DNA of 64,000 nucleotides from Sitta carolinensis (Eukaryota > Chordata > Aves > Passeriformes > Sittidae). Position 1 is the stretch's first letter; every line of letters starts with the position of its first letter. Positions 1-12,000 of the stretch are shown piece after piece. The DNA is taken from NCBI GenBank assembly GCA_032173965.1, contig JAVUNC010000019.1, forward strand, positions 18,530,234 to 18,594,233. The letters run 5' to 3'. A program made the position numbers and the translations under genes. Under the pieces are notes generated by a model, which was not told the DNA's origin, ran no database searches, and was given only the letters and a program-made list of their open reading frames with translations.

Positions 1-386
1 CATTTCAGAAATTCTAGAAAATAACTAATTTAATTATTAACTAAAACAAAGGGACACAAAACCAAGGCAGAGTTCAGGCAAGGAAGGCAGGTTTTTAAAA
101 CCAGGCAACAAAAAGAAATCCTATTATTGGCCACTGCTAGAAGGGCCAAGGTGAGCCCTGGCAGGGCCTGTGTGACCCAGCACAGCCTCAGGCACTGCAG
201 AACCTTCTGGACACGGCCACTTTGGAGAGCAAGAAAGATCCTGAGTGTCAGGACTGATTCACCCCAGCGGGTGACAGCTGAAAATACAAACCCAGGGACC
301 TGTCAATACCTGACCAAGCTGTTCAGGAGAGGCACCTGCCCAGGAACACTCCCAAGGTGCTGATTAATTCATCTGGTTTAATTTAC
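1..386 (-). other. AHSA2 intron 4 (partial)
   Basis: Intronic sequence up to the left edge. No coding exon with splice sites and no repeat was recognised. Confidence 0.6.
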
Positions 387-501
387 CTGTTTTAAGTGCT
401 TTCAGGTAGTCCCTCAGGGCCTCTCTGACTTTGGTGGTTCCTTCAGTTCTCATCAGGTCCTTCAGAACATCACCTTCCCCTTTCTTCTTGCTCACATTGA
501 T
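387..501 (-). CDS. AHSA2: AHSA2 coding exon 4
   Basis: Phase 0 in, phase 1 out; 38 codons. Encodes INVSKKKGEGDVLKDLMRT then KVREALRDYLKALKT, the helical end of the N-terminal domain. Donor GTAAAT. The next exon is not in the window. Confidence 0.9.
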
Positions 502-3500
502 CTAGAAACAGAAGAATGCCAACATCTGAGAGACCCCAGTCAGGAGCCTTCTGGGTTCTGGTAACAAAGGAAAGCCTTTGGGCTTTGTTTACTGTGCTCA
601 GAGGACAGCTGCATTTTCAAATTCATGATCTTGGGGTAGCCAACCTTTGCTAAAAATAAGTCCTCTTAAGATATAAATAAATGTAGTCTCTCCACTCAGT
701 CTAGTTCATCAGGTATAGCCAAGAGCTGCTGCTCAGCAGAGGCTGAAGGATCTGTGGAAGCCCAGAATCAACCATTATCCAACCAACATGGAGACTCATA
801 AGGTTTTTGGGCTGGTGGGTTTGCTGGGTTGGTTTGGGGTTTTTTTAAGACTACAAGCAGAATTCTTCTCAAATTTGTAGTTGACATATCATCACAATCA
901 CTAATTAGCAAAATGCACTTTCCTCATTGGTAAATTTGAGAACAGAATAAGGCATTATTCCAAGTATAACAAACAACAGCATGAAATAAACTATCCACAT
1001 GTAATTATCCCACTTAATAACAGGATAAATCAAAATATGAATCATGCCTAGATGTTGATTAACTTTATTTAAGAATTGTGGACCTATACAGCCATACCAG
1101 TGTTGCACACCTACCTCTGTATCATCTACCTCATTTTCTTCTGACAGGTTAGGAATTTCAACAGATCCCTTATGTTTCTCACCAGACTCTTTCACTGTAC
1201 CTGTATTAACATAACGAATTCTTAAATGCATCATTAAAAACTATTTCCCCCACAGCAAGAGTTTTACCCCTGGAACTCAGTTGTACAAAGGTGTTACCTG
1301 AAGGGAGTTGCCTCAAGGCTGATTTAAAGGAACTGAACAACAACCTGAGCCTCTCCTGGGAGCTTGTTCCCTATCCAGGTGCACCAAGGGATGGGCAGGG
1401 ACCCCCCTGCTCCCTGCACTTGTCACCTTCTCTGACACCCTTTTCAGCCTGTCCCCAGCACTGAACGTGCATCTGAGGGTGGGTAGGGGAAAATCATCTC
1501 CTGCCCTGAATGTGTCTGCTCTGGATTCAGAAGCTCCCTGGAATGCCAACCATGCCCTCTTCAATTGTATGAAAGTTCCCAACACGCAGTCATGTTACCA
1601 GGAAACACACACGTTTATAATGGAGAAGTATACAAGTGGCATTTTTTAAAATACGAAATTCACATGCACATTTAGAACACTGACATTAGTTTTAACCACT
1701 TTACTATCACTGCACACTGCAGAAAGATTCAGCAAAGACAGGAATTATGCTCTACTTCTGATCCTTAGGGCCAAGGCCCACCCCACTGAGCTGCCCCGCC
1801 TCAGATCTACACTGAAAAGACTGAATTTAAGGTCTGAGGCCTTTTTTTATTACACTGGAGACGCTTCCCTTTGCCTTGCAAAAGTGTTTTGTTATTTAAA
1901 TTAACTCACTAATTAGATCAGATAAAATCTCTCCAGAAAGCAACAACAGAAACAGGCAGGTCTGTCAGCACAGTGTCAGAACATAAGAAATCCAACAAGG
2001 TGCTTTATCAGCAAAACTCTCAAATTCCAACAGCCCAGGGCTGAGCACCAGTGCACAAGGAGAATTATCAGGAAGGCAGATGCAGAATTCCTGGGGATTC
2101 TCACTTTTCCTGGATCCCACTGCTCCCGACCATCACTCTCATTATTTTAATTACTTCCCTGAGCCCCCACGTGATGGTGGAGCACAGACAGAACCCAGCT
2201 GGTGGAGATGCCAGTGAGGGACTCCAAGGAATGCCCAGGTGTTTCCTGGCACGGAGAAGATGAAGGGCTGTCGGTAACAGAGTGCAAAGATCCCTCCCCA
2301 CTCGGGTGTGAGGCAGTGAGGGATTGCACAACATGCAAAGTCTGCTAATCCACAGCTACACACCCGCATCCACACGGGGCCAGCAGAGCTAGACCTCAGA
2401 GTCTCCCAGGAGAACCTGTCACTCAGTAAAGCCTTGGGAACTGCTTAATGCCATCCTTGAAACACTCCTGAGCCCACAAAGCCACCTCAGTGTGCTCTCT
2501 TCCAGCACCAGGATCAGTACAGGAGAACCACACAAACTGGTCTTTGCAGACAATAAAACGAACCTTAGTGCTGGCTGCTCTCCTCAGAAAGGAAGTGCAG
2601 GAAGGAGTTTTGGGGAGCAAACACAAACCTGACTTCATTCAGCTATCCTATTAGCAATTTTCACAAGCCCTAAAATAAAGTTTCCCAGTGGCAGTGTCTG
2701 TGCTGGGCAGCAAAGTCCAAGCAGTGAACAAACAGAGCTGGTGGATCGACATGACACAGGCAGAACGTTGGTGCAGCTCTGCATTTTCACTACCACTGTA
2801 ATGTAAACAAAGCTTTACTACCTTTTTATCAATCAAATTATGTGTTGGAACTGCACTGGAATTCGGTGACAGACCTGAGAATGAATTATTTTTCGTTTTC
2901 CTGCCATCCCAGTGTGAAGCACACATCTCAGAAAGAACTAGCTATAACACACTGTTGAAATACCTGCTTGAAAAGGACAAATATATTTTCACAAAGCTTC
3001 CACCACAATGTGGAATAATCCATTAAAATCCTCATTAAAATGATAGAACAGCCATTTTGCTCAATTTTAGTGCCATTAAGTACACTCGGTTCCTCACTTT
3101 CTTGTTTCTCTCTTATCTAAATTGCTAAGCACAATGTTTTCCCTACACTGGACTTTCCAAAACCGGCTGCAAATCTCAGGATTTTTATCATTTGTCCTTA
3201 CATACCCACATTTTAATCATAGCTTTAAGTCCTAGTTGTCCTTGAAGACCTGTAGAACTAATTACAGTTTTTTAGTTCAAGCTGAACTCTCACTTCTAAT
3301 TTGGAGCTCTCAAAACACACAACATGATGGCTATCACAAAAAAAATCATCAGCCTCTGGGGTTTTTTTTTTAGAATTTCCTGTGTAGTAGCCAACTCATT
3401 TAAAATTAAGCTCTCAAAGCCACGATTCACTCAGCAGAGCAAAGCAGCCACCACAAGTCAGAGCTGTCTCTAAACACTGACCAACACAAACACTTTGTAG

Positions 3501-5129
3501 AGAAACAGTTTAGAGAGAACTTACATAGAAATACAAACAGAATACTGTCTGCCTGCTTCTCAGTTTATACTCTGAAATAAACCACACAAAGCCAAACTAA
3601 ACTCTGTTTAAACCTTAAAGTGATTTTAGCTGAACTTAAGTCAAAAAGCTGACTACAATTATTTAATCTACACTGATTTAAACTGCACAGGAATGCATGT
3701 GCCTTGCTCTCTGTTAACATTTACACCACGACTGTAAGCACGGCCTTAGTTTATAACACCCTTGGAACATACAGAACTATCTAAAACAAACAACAGCACT
3801 TAGTTTAAAGTCCCCTCTTGCTGTGGGTGCAGACTTCAGTTCCAGATCTGTTCTGGTCTCAGCAATATTCCAGTCAGGCAAACCTCCACAGCCGAGAGCT
3901 GAGGAGCAAGGACAGTATTTGGGGAAGCGCAGCCTGTCACTTGGCACTACAATATCCAGGGACAATTTCCTGTGCAGGCTCATTCCATCCTGCTTCTTAC
4001 TCCAGTGCAAGACACGGGCCGCAGTTTGCTGTCAAGTTTTAGGCATTTGAGAAATGGAAAGAACTCCTTGGTATCACCAAAAGCCGAACTGCAAACAAAG
4101 AGCTTGTCGTGGGACAAGCACAGAGGAGGGCAACTCCGAGAGCTGGGATTGCAAACGGATGTGGCACAACAAAAAAATGCACGGGCAGAGCCCCAAGTAT
4201 ATCTCAAATAATCAAGAGCTATTTCTATTTCCCGCTAAAGAGTTTTATCCTCGTGTAATTCATAATCCTCAATGTAAACTACAGTCAGATTTTGGAAACA
4301 ACTGTAATGTGACATCTGCTGTGCATCCTCCTGCTCTCCACAGGCACGGAGGAGCGCACAGCTGTAATTTGGGCACACTGGAACTAAACCAGCCCCGGCA
4401 CTCCGCTGTCAATGCCACCACAATGCAGGCATTCACTTCTTGCCCAGCAGAGTGAGGAACCCCGTGCTCATACACCGGGAACGCAGTGCTAAGGAATATG
4501 CGGCTGGAAAAGCCTGGGTGAAGGGGAAAGAGCCCAGCTCGGGTTTCAAGGTTATTTAAGAATACGCATTTATCCAGTGCAGGCCCACGTGGCTCCCGCA
4601 ATCGCCCCACGACTCCGAGTCACGGCAGCTCCCCGAGACACCGGCGCTTTCCCGGCCGGAGGGGCCGGGCTCTCCGCAGAGGGATGGCCCCGGCGCGCGG
4701 CCGGGCCGGCACAGCCCGTGCCCCGGGACACGCTGCCCCGGCCGGCGGCGCCCCTCGCCCCCCGCTCCCCCCGTACCTTTCCAGCTGAGGCGCAGGTTCC
4801 ACTCGTAGAAGAAGATGAGTTTCCCTTTGCGGCTGTTACAGGACGCTTCGCCCTCCACGTGTTTGAGGTCGCCGATCTCGCAGCGCCCGGCCTCGCCCTC
4901 CACCACCAGCCCCTCCAGCACCTCCTTCAGCTTCCTCTTGGACCAGCTGGTCGCGTCCCGCTCCGTCCTGCCGCGGGAGCGCCGGGGTCAGCGCCGGCCG
5001 CCCGCTCCCCCCAGCCCTTCCCTTGCCCCGCATATCCCGCGGCGCTCACCAGTGCCAGTTGTTCACGTTGGTGCCGTCGGCGCGCTCCTCCACGATCCAG
5101 CGCGGGTCCCCCTGGCCCCACTTGGCCAT
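387..5129 (-). CDS. AHSA2: AHSA2, activator of HSP90 ATPase homologue 2 (5' four coding exons; gene continues past left edge)
   Basis: Co-chaperone of the Aha1 family. Family members bind the HSP90 middle domain and stimulate its ATPase in the cytosol. Coding exons on the minus strand are 5050-5129, 4777-4967, 1115-1200 and 387-501, joined in phases 2, 1 and 0 and leaving with phase 1, giving about 157 residues. The protein opens MAKWGQGDPRWIVEERADG and contains the family motif NVNNWHW, split over exons 1 and 2. The Aha1 N-terminal domain follows, with RKGKLIFFYEW and VEIPNLSEENEVDD. GTVKESGEKHKG fits AHSA2 better than AHSA1. The start ATG lies in a GCGCCATGG context inside a CpG island. The C-terminal (AHSA1/Bet v1-like) half is beyond base 1. 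No frame lesions were seen. Position next to SANBR and the cadherin matches the AHSA2 location in mammals. Confidence 0.93.
1115..1200 (-). CDS. AHSA2: AHSA2 coding exon 3
   Basis: Phase 1 in, phase 0 out; 28 complete codons. Encodes GTVKESGEKHKGSVEIPNL and SEENEVDDTE. Acceptor AATACAG, donor GTAGGT. Confidence 0.92.
1201..4776 (-). other. AHSA2 intron 2
   Basis: A 3.6-kb intron and the largest in the window. I saw no coding exon and no recognisable repeat. The last few hundred bases beside exon 2 become GC-rich as they enter the CpG island. Confidence 0.6.
4777..4967 (-). CDS. AHSA2: AHSA2 coding exon 2
   Basis: Enters in phase 2 and completes the Trp of NNWHW. It encodes WTERDATSWSKRKLKEVLEG and then GEASCNSRKGKLIFFYEWNL. 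Acceptor CGGCAG, donor GTACGG; exits in phase 1. Core of the Aha1 N-terminal domain. Confidence 0.92.
5050..5129 (-). CDS. AHSA2: AHSA2 coding exon 1
   Basis: Starts at the ATG at 5129-5127 and encodes MAKWGQGDPRWIVEERADG through NVNNWH plus two bases of the next Trp codon. The donor GTGAGC follows at 5049. It holds most of the NxNNWHW motif typical of Aha1 proteins. Confidence 0.93.
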
Positions 5130-5610
5130 GGCGCTGCCCGGCCCGGCCCCGCCGCGGCGCCGCCTCCGCCGCTCCCCCCGCTCCCTCCCGGCCGCTTCCG
5201 CCGGCACCGCCAGAAGGTGCCAGAAACTTCCCCGCCCCGCCGGAGGAGGAGGAGGAGGAGGAAGGCGAGGCCCTGCCCTGCCCTTCCTCCCGGCGCGGAG
5301 GGAGGGAGCGGGGGCGGCAGCGCCCGGAGCGGCCGCGCTGTGCCGGGGCTCGGCGGCCGCGCCTCCGCTCCTGCGCCCAGGAAAAGCCGCTCCTTCGGGG
5401 CTGCTCCCGCTCCGGGGAAGGCACCGCCTCACTGGAAGAGAGGAGAGAAGAGGGGGGGGGGGGAAAAAAAAAAGGAAAACAGGATAATTAGAAAACACAG
5501 TCTCGTTTTCAAACACTGCGGTGGACGCTTCTGCGCAAAAGAACGGAAGAATTGATGTCCCAAAATTACTCCATCTGAAGCAATGACAAGGCAACGCCTC
5601 TGGAATCGGG

Positions 5611-5616
5611 TTTATT
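5611..5616 (-). terminator. Candidate poly(A) signal AATAAA of the cadherin gene
   Basis: AATAAA on the minus strand about 250 bases after the cadherin stop codon and about 480 bases before the AHSA2 ATG. It is the first canonical hexamer after the stop. Confidence 0.55.
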
Positions 5617-5868
5617 GTCTTGCTCATTTGACACGTGCCAAAAGAAATTAAATACACTGTGAGACAGCGCTGCTGCTGGGGAAGCAACCCTGCAGTACAG
5701 CACTGCAGCCCTTTCTGCATGTTTTTCTCTTCCTTAGCCATCCTTACAACAGCAGCAGAATTAAAATCTGGATAACATTCCCGTATTCTTATTGCTCATT
5801 TAATTCTGAGCTGTTCCAGTGAGTCTCATTGTGGTTTTTCTAAACATTTTCTTCATCGAGTGTTCTTA

Positions 5869-6051
5869 TCAGAGAGATACATCATCACCAGACTCATCGC
5901 CTTCAGACTCATCATCTCCAGGCTCTGCATCTAAAATCACTGCCACCTCCGAAAATTTTACTCCTTTCAGTTCTTTCTCAGGGGCAGGCAATGTGGGATG
6001 AGGCGTTGAGGAAAGAGCTGGCTTCTGGTTTGTGTCCATCGGAAAGGAATC
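5869..6051 (-). CDS. Cadherin exon 44: C-terminus and stop
   Basis: 60 codons then TGA. DSFPMDTNQKPALSSTPHPT, EKELKGVKFSEVAVILD, then an acidic run with DDESEGDESGDD, ending DVSL. LKGVKFSEVAVILD resembles the C-terminal motif I recall for mammalian C2orf74. DVSL fits a class II PDZ ligand. Confidence 0.9.
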   Translation of the reverse strand, partial: DSFPMDTNQKPALSSTPHPTLPAPEKELKGVKFSEVAVILDAEPGDDESEGDESGDDVSL

Positions 6052-9000
6052 CTGCAAAAAGCGTGGTGCAGGTGAGGCAGAAAGCTACAAACTGTTGAGT
6101 GTGGAGAAATTATAAACAGTAGAAATCATAAAGTTGTGTGCCCTTTACCGTTCACTTTCCATGAAGACAGAAGAGAATCATCACTTCTGGATGAAATTGC
6201 TGCTCCTTCTTCTAGACAGGGACAAACTCCTCAAAGATTTTTTTTATCATAGAACGGTGTGGGGTAGAAGGAACCTTAAGAGATCGTCCAGCCCCAACCC
6301 CCCTGCCATGGGGGATTGCTCAGGGGGGTAGACCAGGTTGCTCCAAGCCCTGTCCAGCCTGGCCTTGAACACTTCCAGGGATTACTTCACTAAGATTTTT
6401 TTTCATTTCGAGTTCCATCAGATTTGCTTTTGTGACAAACCCTTCTGTTATTTGGTGACTAACAATGGAATACCTTTCACTCCCCGCTTTGCAGTCAAAA
6501 ATCTCATTACCTGTTTTGTTGTGAATCCCACAGAGGGCTGGATCTCCACATTTCTACATCCAGCAGCTTTTTCAGGTGCTCCATTTTGCTCACTTTCACC
6601 CTTGTAGTCCAGCAGCACTGTCTCCAGGTATCTGTCTTTTTCAAGGGCCTGAGTTTTGTCTTTTTCAGCACCATCTCCTCTGGTGCCTTCCAGGTTGTCA
6701 AATGACATCATCTCAGTTCTCCTAGGAGAGTTCAGAGAATTCATAGTACCTTGAGCTGAGTCAAAAAAATCTTCATCAAACAAAAATCTTCATCAAATCA
6801 AACAAAAAAATCTTCTTCAAAAAATTAACATCAAACTTTGTGCAATCTCTACAACCAAGAGCAGTGTGTAGACTGATCTCAAAATTAGTTGGATTTTTAC
6901 CCAGGGGAATTAAGTAGCTTCTTGTATCCTGAAGGGTATTTTCTGCAGTAGGATTAACAATTTGCTAAAGAGTAAGTAGGAATTTGCCTTTGATACAGGA
7001 TTAAAAGGTATTAACTTCCTTCAAGTGTAGAGATTTTTAATTTATCATTTTAAGGGTCCTTAAAAATGGACCTATAGCCTGGTGAGAGATCCAAGGAAAA
7101 TCCTAGGGTACAAGAGAAAACTAATATCACGGTTTTTATATGCAATTTTTTATAAATTTGTGATAGCAGCAGTCTACTTACCCATAATTCATGTGCTCTA
7201 CTTTCTCTAAGCTTTTCAGACTTCCATTTTCGTCAGCTGCCCACGGGTTATCAATGCCCTCCATAATTTCAACTTTCTTAACCAAATCCTGTTTCCTATG
7301 CTTTCTGAAAATAGTACATTGAAAAAATAATATTAATAATAATAATAACAATAATAATAACTATAATAAATTCTTTTTTAAGATTGGCTTTACAGTTGTT
7401 TTAGAAACAGAAAATTAATTATTTATGTTACAAGTTTAATACACCACATTTATTTCCAGTGTTATTCTGGGGATTAGTTGGAGTATTTCCTATTTTTCCA
7501 TAATGGTAGCAGTGTAAATGTTTGCTTCCCTTCTGGAAATTGTTTTCCTCTACCATGTGGCCCTGCTGCCACTGAAGTTAAGCAGCAAAACCTCCCTGGA
7601 TTTCATCATTTATGGGTTAGAAAGGACTCATGTGCCCCCTACATGGTTAACATTTCCGCTGCCCACATTTCTCTGTTGTAGAAGTGTTCGTTTCTGCTTT
7701 TGCTGTGTGACAAACACAAGAAACAACTTTCAGCAGCGTGCGGTGCATCCAACAAAACAAACCTCGGGCGTTGCTCCCTGCAAACACCCGTAATGTACCA
7801 GCCAAATACTTCTCGAGTTGACCCTTACTTAAACCCGTTATCAGCTGTAAATCTAAAGGAGCCAGCGGAGGCGAGGCGCGGTACCTTGTCCTCCTCAGAT
7901 CCCGCAGGCCGTAGGCCAGGAAGGCGATGGAGGTGCCGGCCAGCAGCGCCCCGAGCACGATGGCAGCCACGAGCTGCGGCGAGGCGGCGGCGGCGGCCGG
8001 AGCCTCCCCGAGGGCCGCGCTGACCGGGGCCGAGAACGCGAGCTGCAGCTCCAGCTCGATGGCAGCCCTCTGCTCCCTCAGCTTCCTGCGGACACACGAG
8101 CAACGGGCGTGACTCGCCTGGCAGGGGAGTAGTGAAGGAAATACAGAATAGCCCTCGCTGCTCTGCCAAGACCTTTTCCGGGGATTCACACTTGCTGGGT
8201 CAGGAAAAGCTCTGTTTGCCAGCAGCCAGCCCTGGTGCTTGGGACCTAAAATGCTGCAGAGCTTGTATCACTGACAGATTACCAAAGGAATGTAAGATAC
8301 ACCTAAAGTGTGTGTTTTTAATCAACATTTTGACGCTCTGAGGTCAATATATATTTTGATTATATTTTTTCTCCTTCAGCTTTTTTTTTTTTTTTTCCCT
8401 TAACTGACTTTTAACTGTTTTGCACAATGAAACAGACTCACTCATGTTTTTGGCAAACTCTGAAAATTAGCTTTTAGTAAATAGTGAATCAGCTTTCTAA
8501 ATTCTAAAAAATGCTGTCTGCATAAACTGTGACCTCCAGAAGTCAGACTGTGCCATACAGACCTTTTCACATCTTCTGCAGGTACTTCCTGGTGGGCCTT
8601 ATCAAAAGCAATGATGTTTACTTGGGTTTCATCAGTGCTGCTCCTTGCTTTTCTTTCAAACTCCTTGGAATAAATATTAACCACATATACATTCCATCCA
8701 AGTTTATCTTCCAGGACCCTGACATCATATAAAGAAAACATTTTTAATTAACTGGGCAATGACAGATTCTGTTGCTCTGGAAATTAAATGAAGTAGTATT
8801 TAATACAATACTTGGCAGATATTAATTGATACTAATAAAAATACCTTAGCAGGTTATTTTAATCTAAGCATGTAAAAATGCAGTATTATCATCAGCAAAG
8901 GAATTATATTTGTCCAAATTTGTTGAGTGATTGAGTAGCAGAGTAAAAAAAAAAAATCTATAGATTACTATAAACAGGAAAGGAGGGGAGAAGGGAAATT

Positions 9001-12000
9001 TAGTCTCATCATCCTCAGTTTTCTCCTCTTTTTCCAGAGATTTCTTGCTGGATTGGACCAGTGGCCTAGTTAATCCATCATTCTGGTAGCAGTGAGCACC
9101 AGTTGCTTCCAAGAAAGTTTTCCATTTAATTTTTACCAACAAGAACTGGTCCAAAATAGCAACAACATCACAAACTCATTTTTCCCACCTTCAGAGTGAT
9201 TTCCCTCCATAAGCAGAGGACTCAATCTCTCCAATGTAAATAAATACATATTTATGTGTAGCCAAACAAAAGATGTTCCATCTTTGTTACCATGCCAAAA
9301 AGGCCCAATTATGGTTTTAATTGTAGGGTGGCCATCACACATCACTGGCTAATTCCCTGTTCCTGCAGGGCTGGGATGTCCTGGAGAAGCTCTGCTGCTG
9401 TGCCATTAGGGGGAGTTTCACCTGTAGCAATGGTGGGTTTGGTTTGTGGTGTCTGCCCTATGTCTCCACATTTTTAACCTTCTAGCCATAAAAACCTTTA
9501 TTCTAGGCTATTAAAAATGGCACAAACATTGAAATTGTCTAGTCCAATGACCTCTTCGAGATTTTTCAGCTTCAGGCTAAAAACTTAAAAGGTAAAAATT
9601 GGTGGATTCATGTGAATTCGCTTAAATTATTCTGAGCTATGTCAAATTGAAGGCCTGGCTTTTCCTGGGCACTGGCTGTATCAGCTCCCTGTAGGCTGTC
9701 AGACCCCTATCCCAAAGGGACTCTGCATTTATCATGAGATATTATGCCAGAATAGGCTTCACAGTTTCAAAAATACCTTTGTACTTCAGCACTGTTTCTT
9801 TCCACAACATTGATCGTCTGATTAAGCACCAGCATCACAATGTTGCTACTGGAACTGGAATCAACAGTTACCTAATAAAGAATCACAGATAAGATTTTCT
9901 AAAGCATTTGTACCTCTCATAGATTGATGAAAAAATCTCAAACAACCCACTAAACAATAACAAAAACCTTCTGATATAAAATCAAAGTCCTCCAAAAATC
10001 ACCCTTTGTGCCAATATTTTTATATGCCAATGAAAATGGCAATCTCTTAATTCTAGTATGTAAATATTCGTGTATCTGACAGCCCTATTGACAGAGTTAA
10101 GTGGGTTTGCTACTACCCAAAATTAGCCCTTCTTGTTTACAGTTTTGACATGGAAGTTAATCAGCATTATACATAAAAATCTTCCTTACACTGACTGTTG
10201 TCCGGGCTGTGAGTCTTCTTGTGCCTTGGTCTGCAGCTTGGACTTCCAGATTAAATGTTCCAGCCTTTCCTGCTACAGAAACTGTAAAAATCTGCCCTGT
10301 GTGTTCATTGATGTCGAATTCGTTGGTTTGACCTCTCACTAAGCTGTACAGCACAAGTCCATTGTCTCCTGAGTCTGGATCTGTGGCCTGGGTTTAAAAA
10401 AGGTGATCTGTGACACTCAGCCTGTGGCTTTGGGCTGCATGTTGTTCTTCAAGCAGTAAACTCAGCTCTCAAGAGCAGATTAAAGGCTCCTTTAGTGCAG
10501 GGGAAGAAACCCAGCTCTATCACAGGACTTCTGTCCTTGTGAAGAGCACAGGAAATACTCTACCTGGACGGTAATGACGGGGTATTTGTAGGGCACAGAG
10601 CTGGGAATGCGGGCAGAGTAGGAATTGCTGGAAAACACAGGCTCCTCATTCACATCCTGCACAGAGATTGTCAGCATGGCCACATTCTCAGCAAACAGGC
10701 CTGGAAAAAACACAAGGGAACAACCTTGACCATCAACTTTTCACCTTTCACATCAAACTTTTTACAAAGAGAATCACAACTCCTGTATGGATTGCAAATA
10801 CAAAACACGTGTCCATTGCTCCCCTGGAAAGTTCAAGGCAAGAAGTTACCTGAACGCTGGACTTCAGCAGCAGAAGAGACTTTTCTGTTTGCTTGAATTA
10901 AAATCACATACTGAGAAACTTCCTCATAGTCCAAATTTACTGCTGTTCTCAGCTCACCACTTTCAGGATCCAGTCTAAAGTGACCTGAAAGGAAAAATGC
11001 ACTCTTTTGCTGTGACAGCTGTCATTTCACTTGCACCCCTCCTGCCTCTCGTGTCTTAGTTGCCCTTGGGATGTTTCCATGGCTCCTCTGCTCTGAACAG
11101 TGTGAAATTCAACACTTCCACTGGCCAAGCAGCAAAGACATCATCACAGCTGGGTTCCTACCCCACACCAAACAGCTCTTAAACATGTAAAGGAACAGTA
11201 AATGTGAAAAAAAGCATTTCACGTGATTTCACGAATCAGGAGAATTGCAGCTCCTTCTTGCACAACTCAATTTTTTATGCATTTTCAAGTTTTTTCTCAG
11301 TTTCTATGTCCTTCCTTTGTTGTGAGCCAAATGGAGGCTGGGCACAGCTGCAAGAGGGCAGATGCCTTAACATAAATGCAAGGAAATGATGGACTAAAAG
11401 TGATTGGCAGGGAGGAAGCTGCTGGTTAACAACACTTTCTATTTTGGCTCCCCCAGTCTCTAAATTATTCTAGTTTAAGATCAAAAGAAGCCATTTCTTA
11501 GCAAGTTACCACCCTTTCTAAAGCCGAAGATCAGCAAAGTCAATGCTGAAAAGCCTTGACAAAAAGTCTCTGTGTACTCCTTTTTTAAAAGAAGCTTTGT
11601 CCATGCTCTCCACCTCCTCATTTAGGCACAGCAACACCTGCCATACTAAAGACAGGTTATGATGTTCTCCTGGCTATTTTGACTCATAAGGGGCTAGTAC
11701 TCACCTCTGTCATTGCCAGATACAACAGTGTAATCAATTGCTTTTCCTGAAGTTTCATCCACAGCAAAATCATAAATTAAATAATCCACTCCAGTGTTTT
11801 CTGAAACAGAAACGCTAATGCAGGAAATAAATGATAAATCATAATGTTAAATTTGCCAACAGTGGTTGTCCAGGCAGGCTTCGAAATTTAATTCTTTAAA
11901 AGAGATTTCTCTGTGGAAAACCTTTGCCCCTTCCCCCCACTAGTTTGCCAGATATGCCCAGTGCAAACCCTGGTTTTCCAGCCAGATTTTGGGTCATCCT

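Larger units (their letters stand above)
4590..5430 (-). promoter_or_regulatory. CpG island and probable promoter of AHSA2
   Basis: Very GC- and CpG-rich block in otherwise AT-rich surroundings. It covers AHSA2 exons 1 and 2 and about 300 bp upstream of the ATG. Upstream lie a GGA-repeat run (about 5241-5262) and a pure G run followed by A (5452-5474). No TATA box was seen at a fitting distance, as expected for a CpG-island promoter. The extent was judged by eye. Confidence 0.75.

Noticed and set aside
4577..5741. Long open frames on both strands in the GC-rich block (304, 246, 231 and 165 codons)
   Set aside because: They run through AHSA2 exons 1-2 and the CpG island. Composition is Pro/Arg/Ala-rich as expected from GC bias, and only the AHSA2 frame has splice sites and family motifs.
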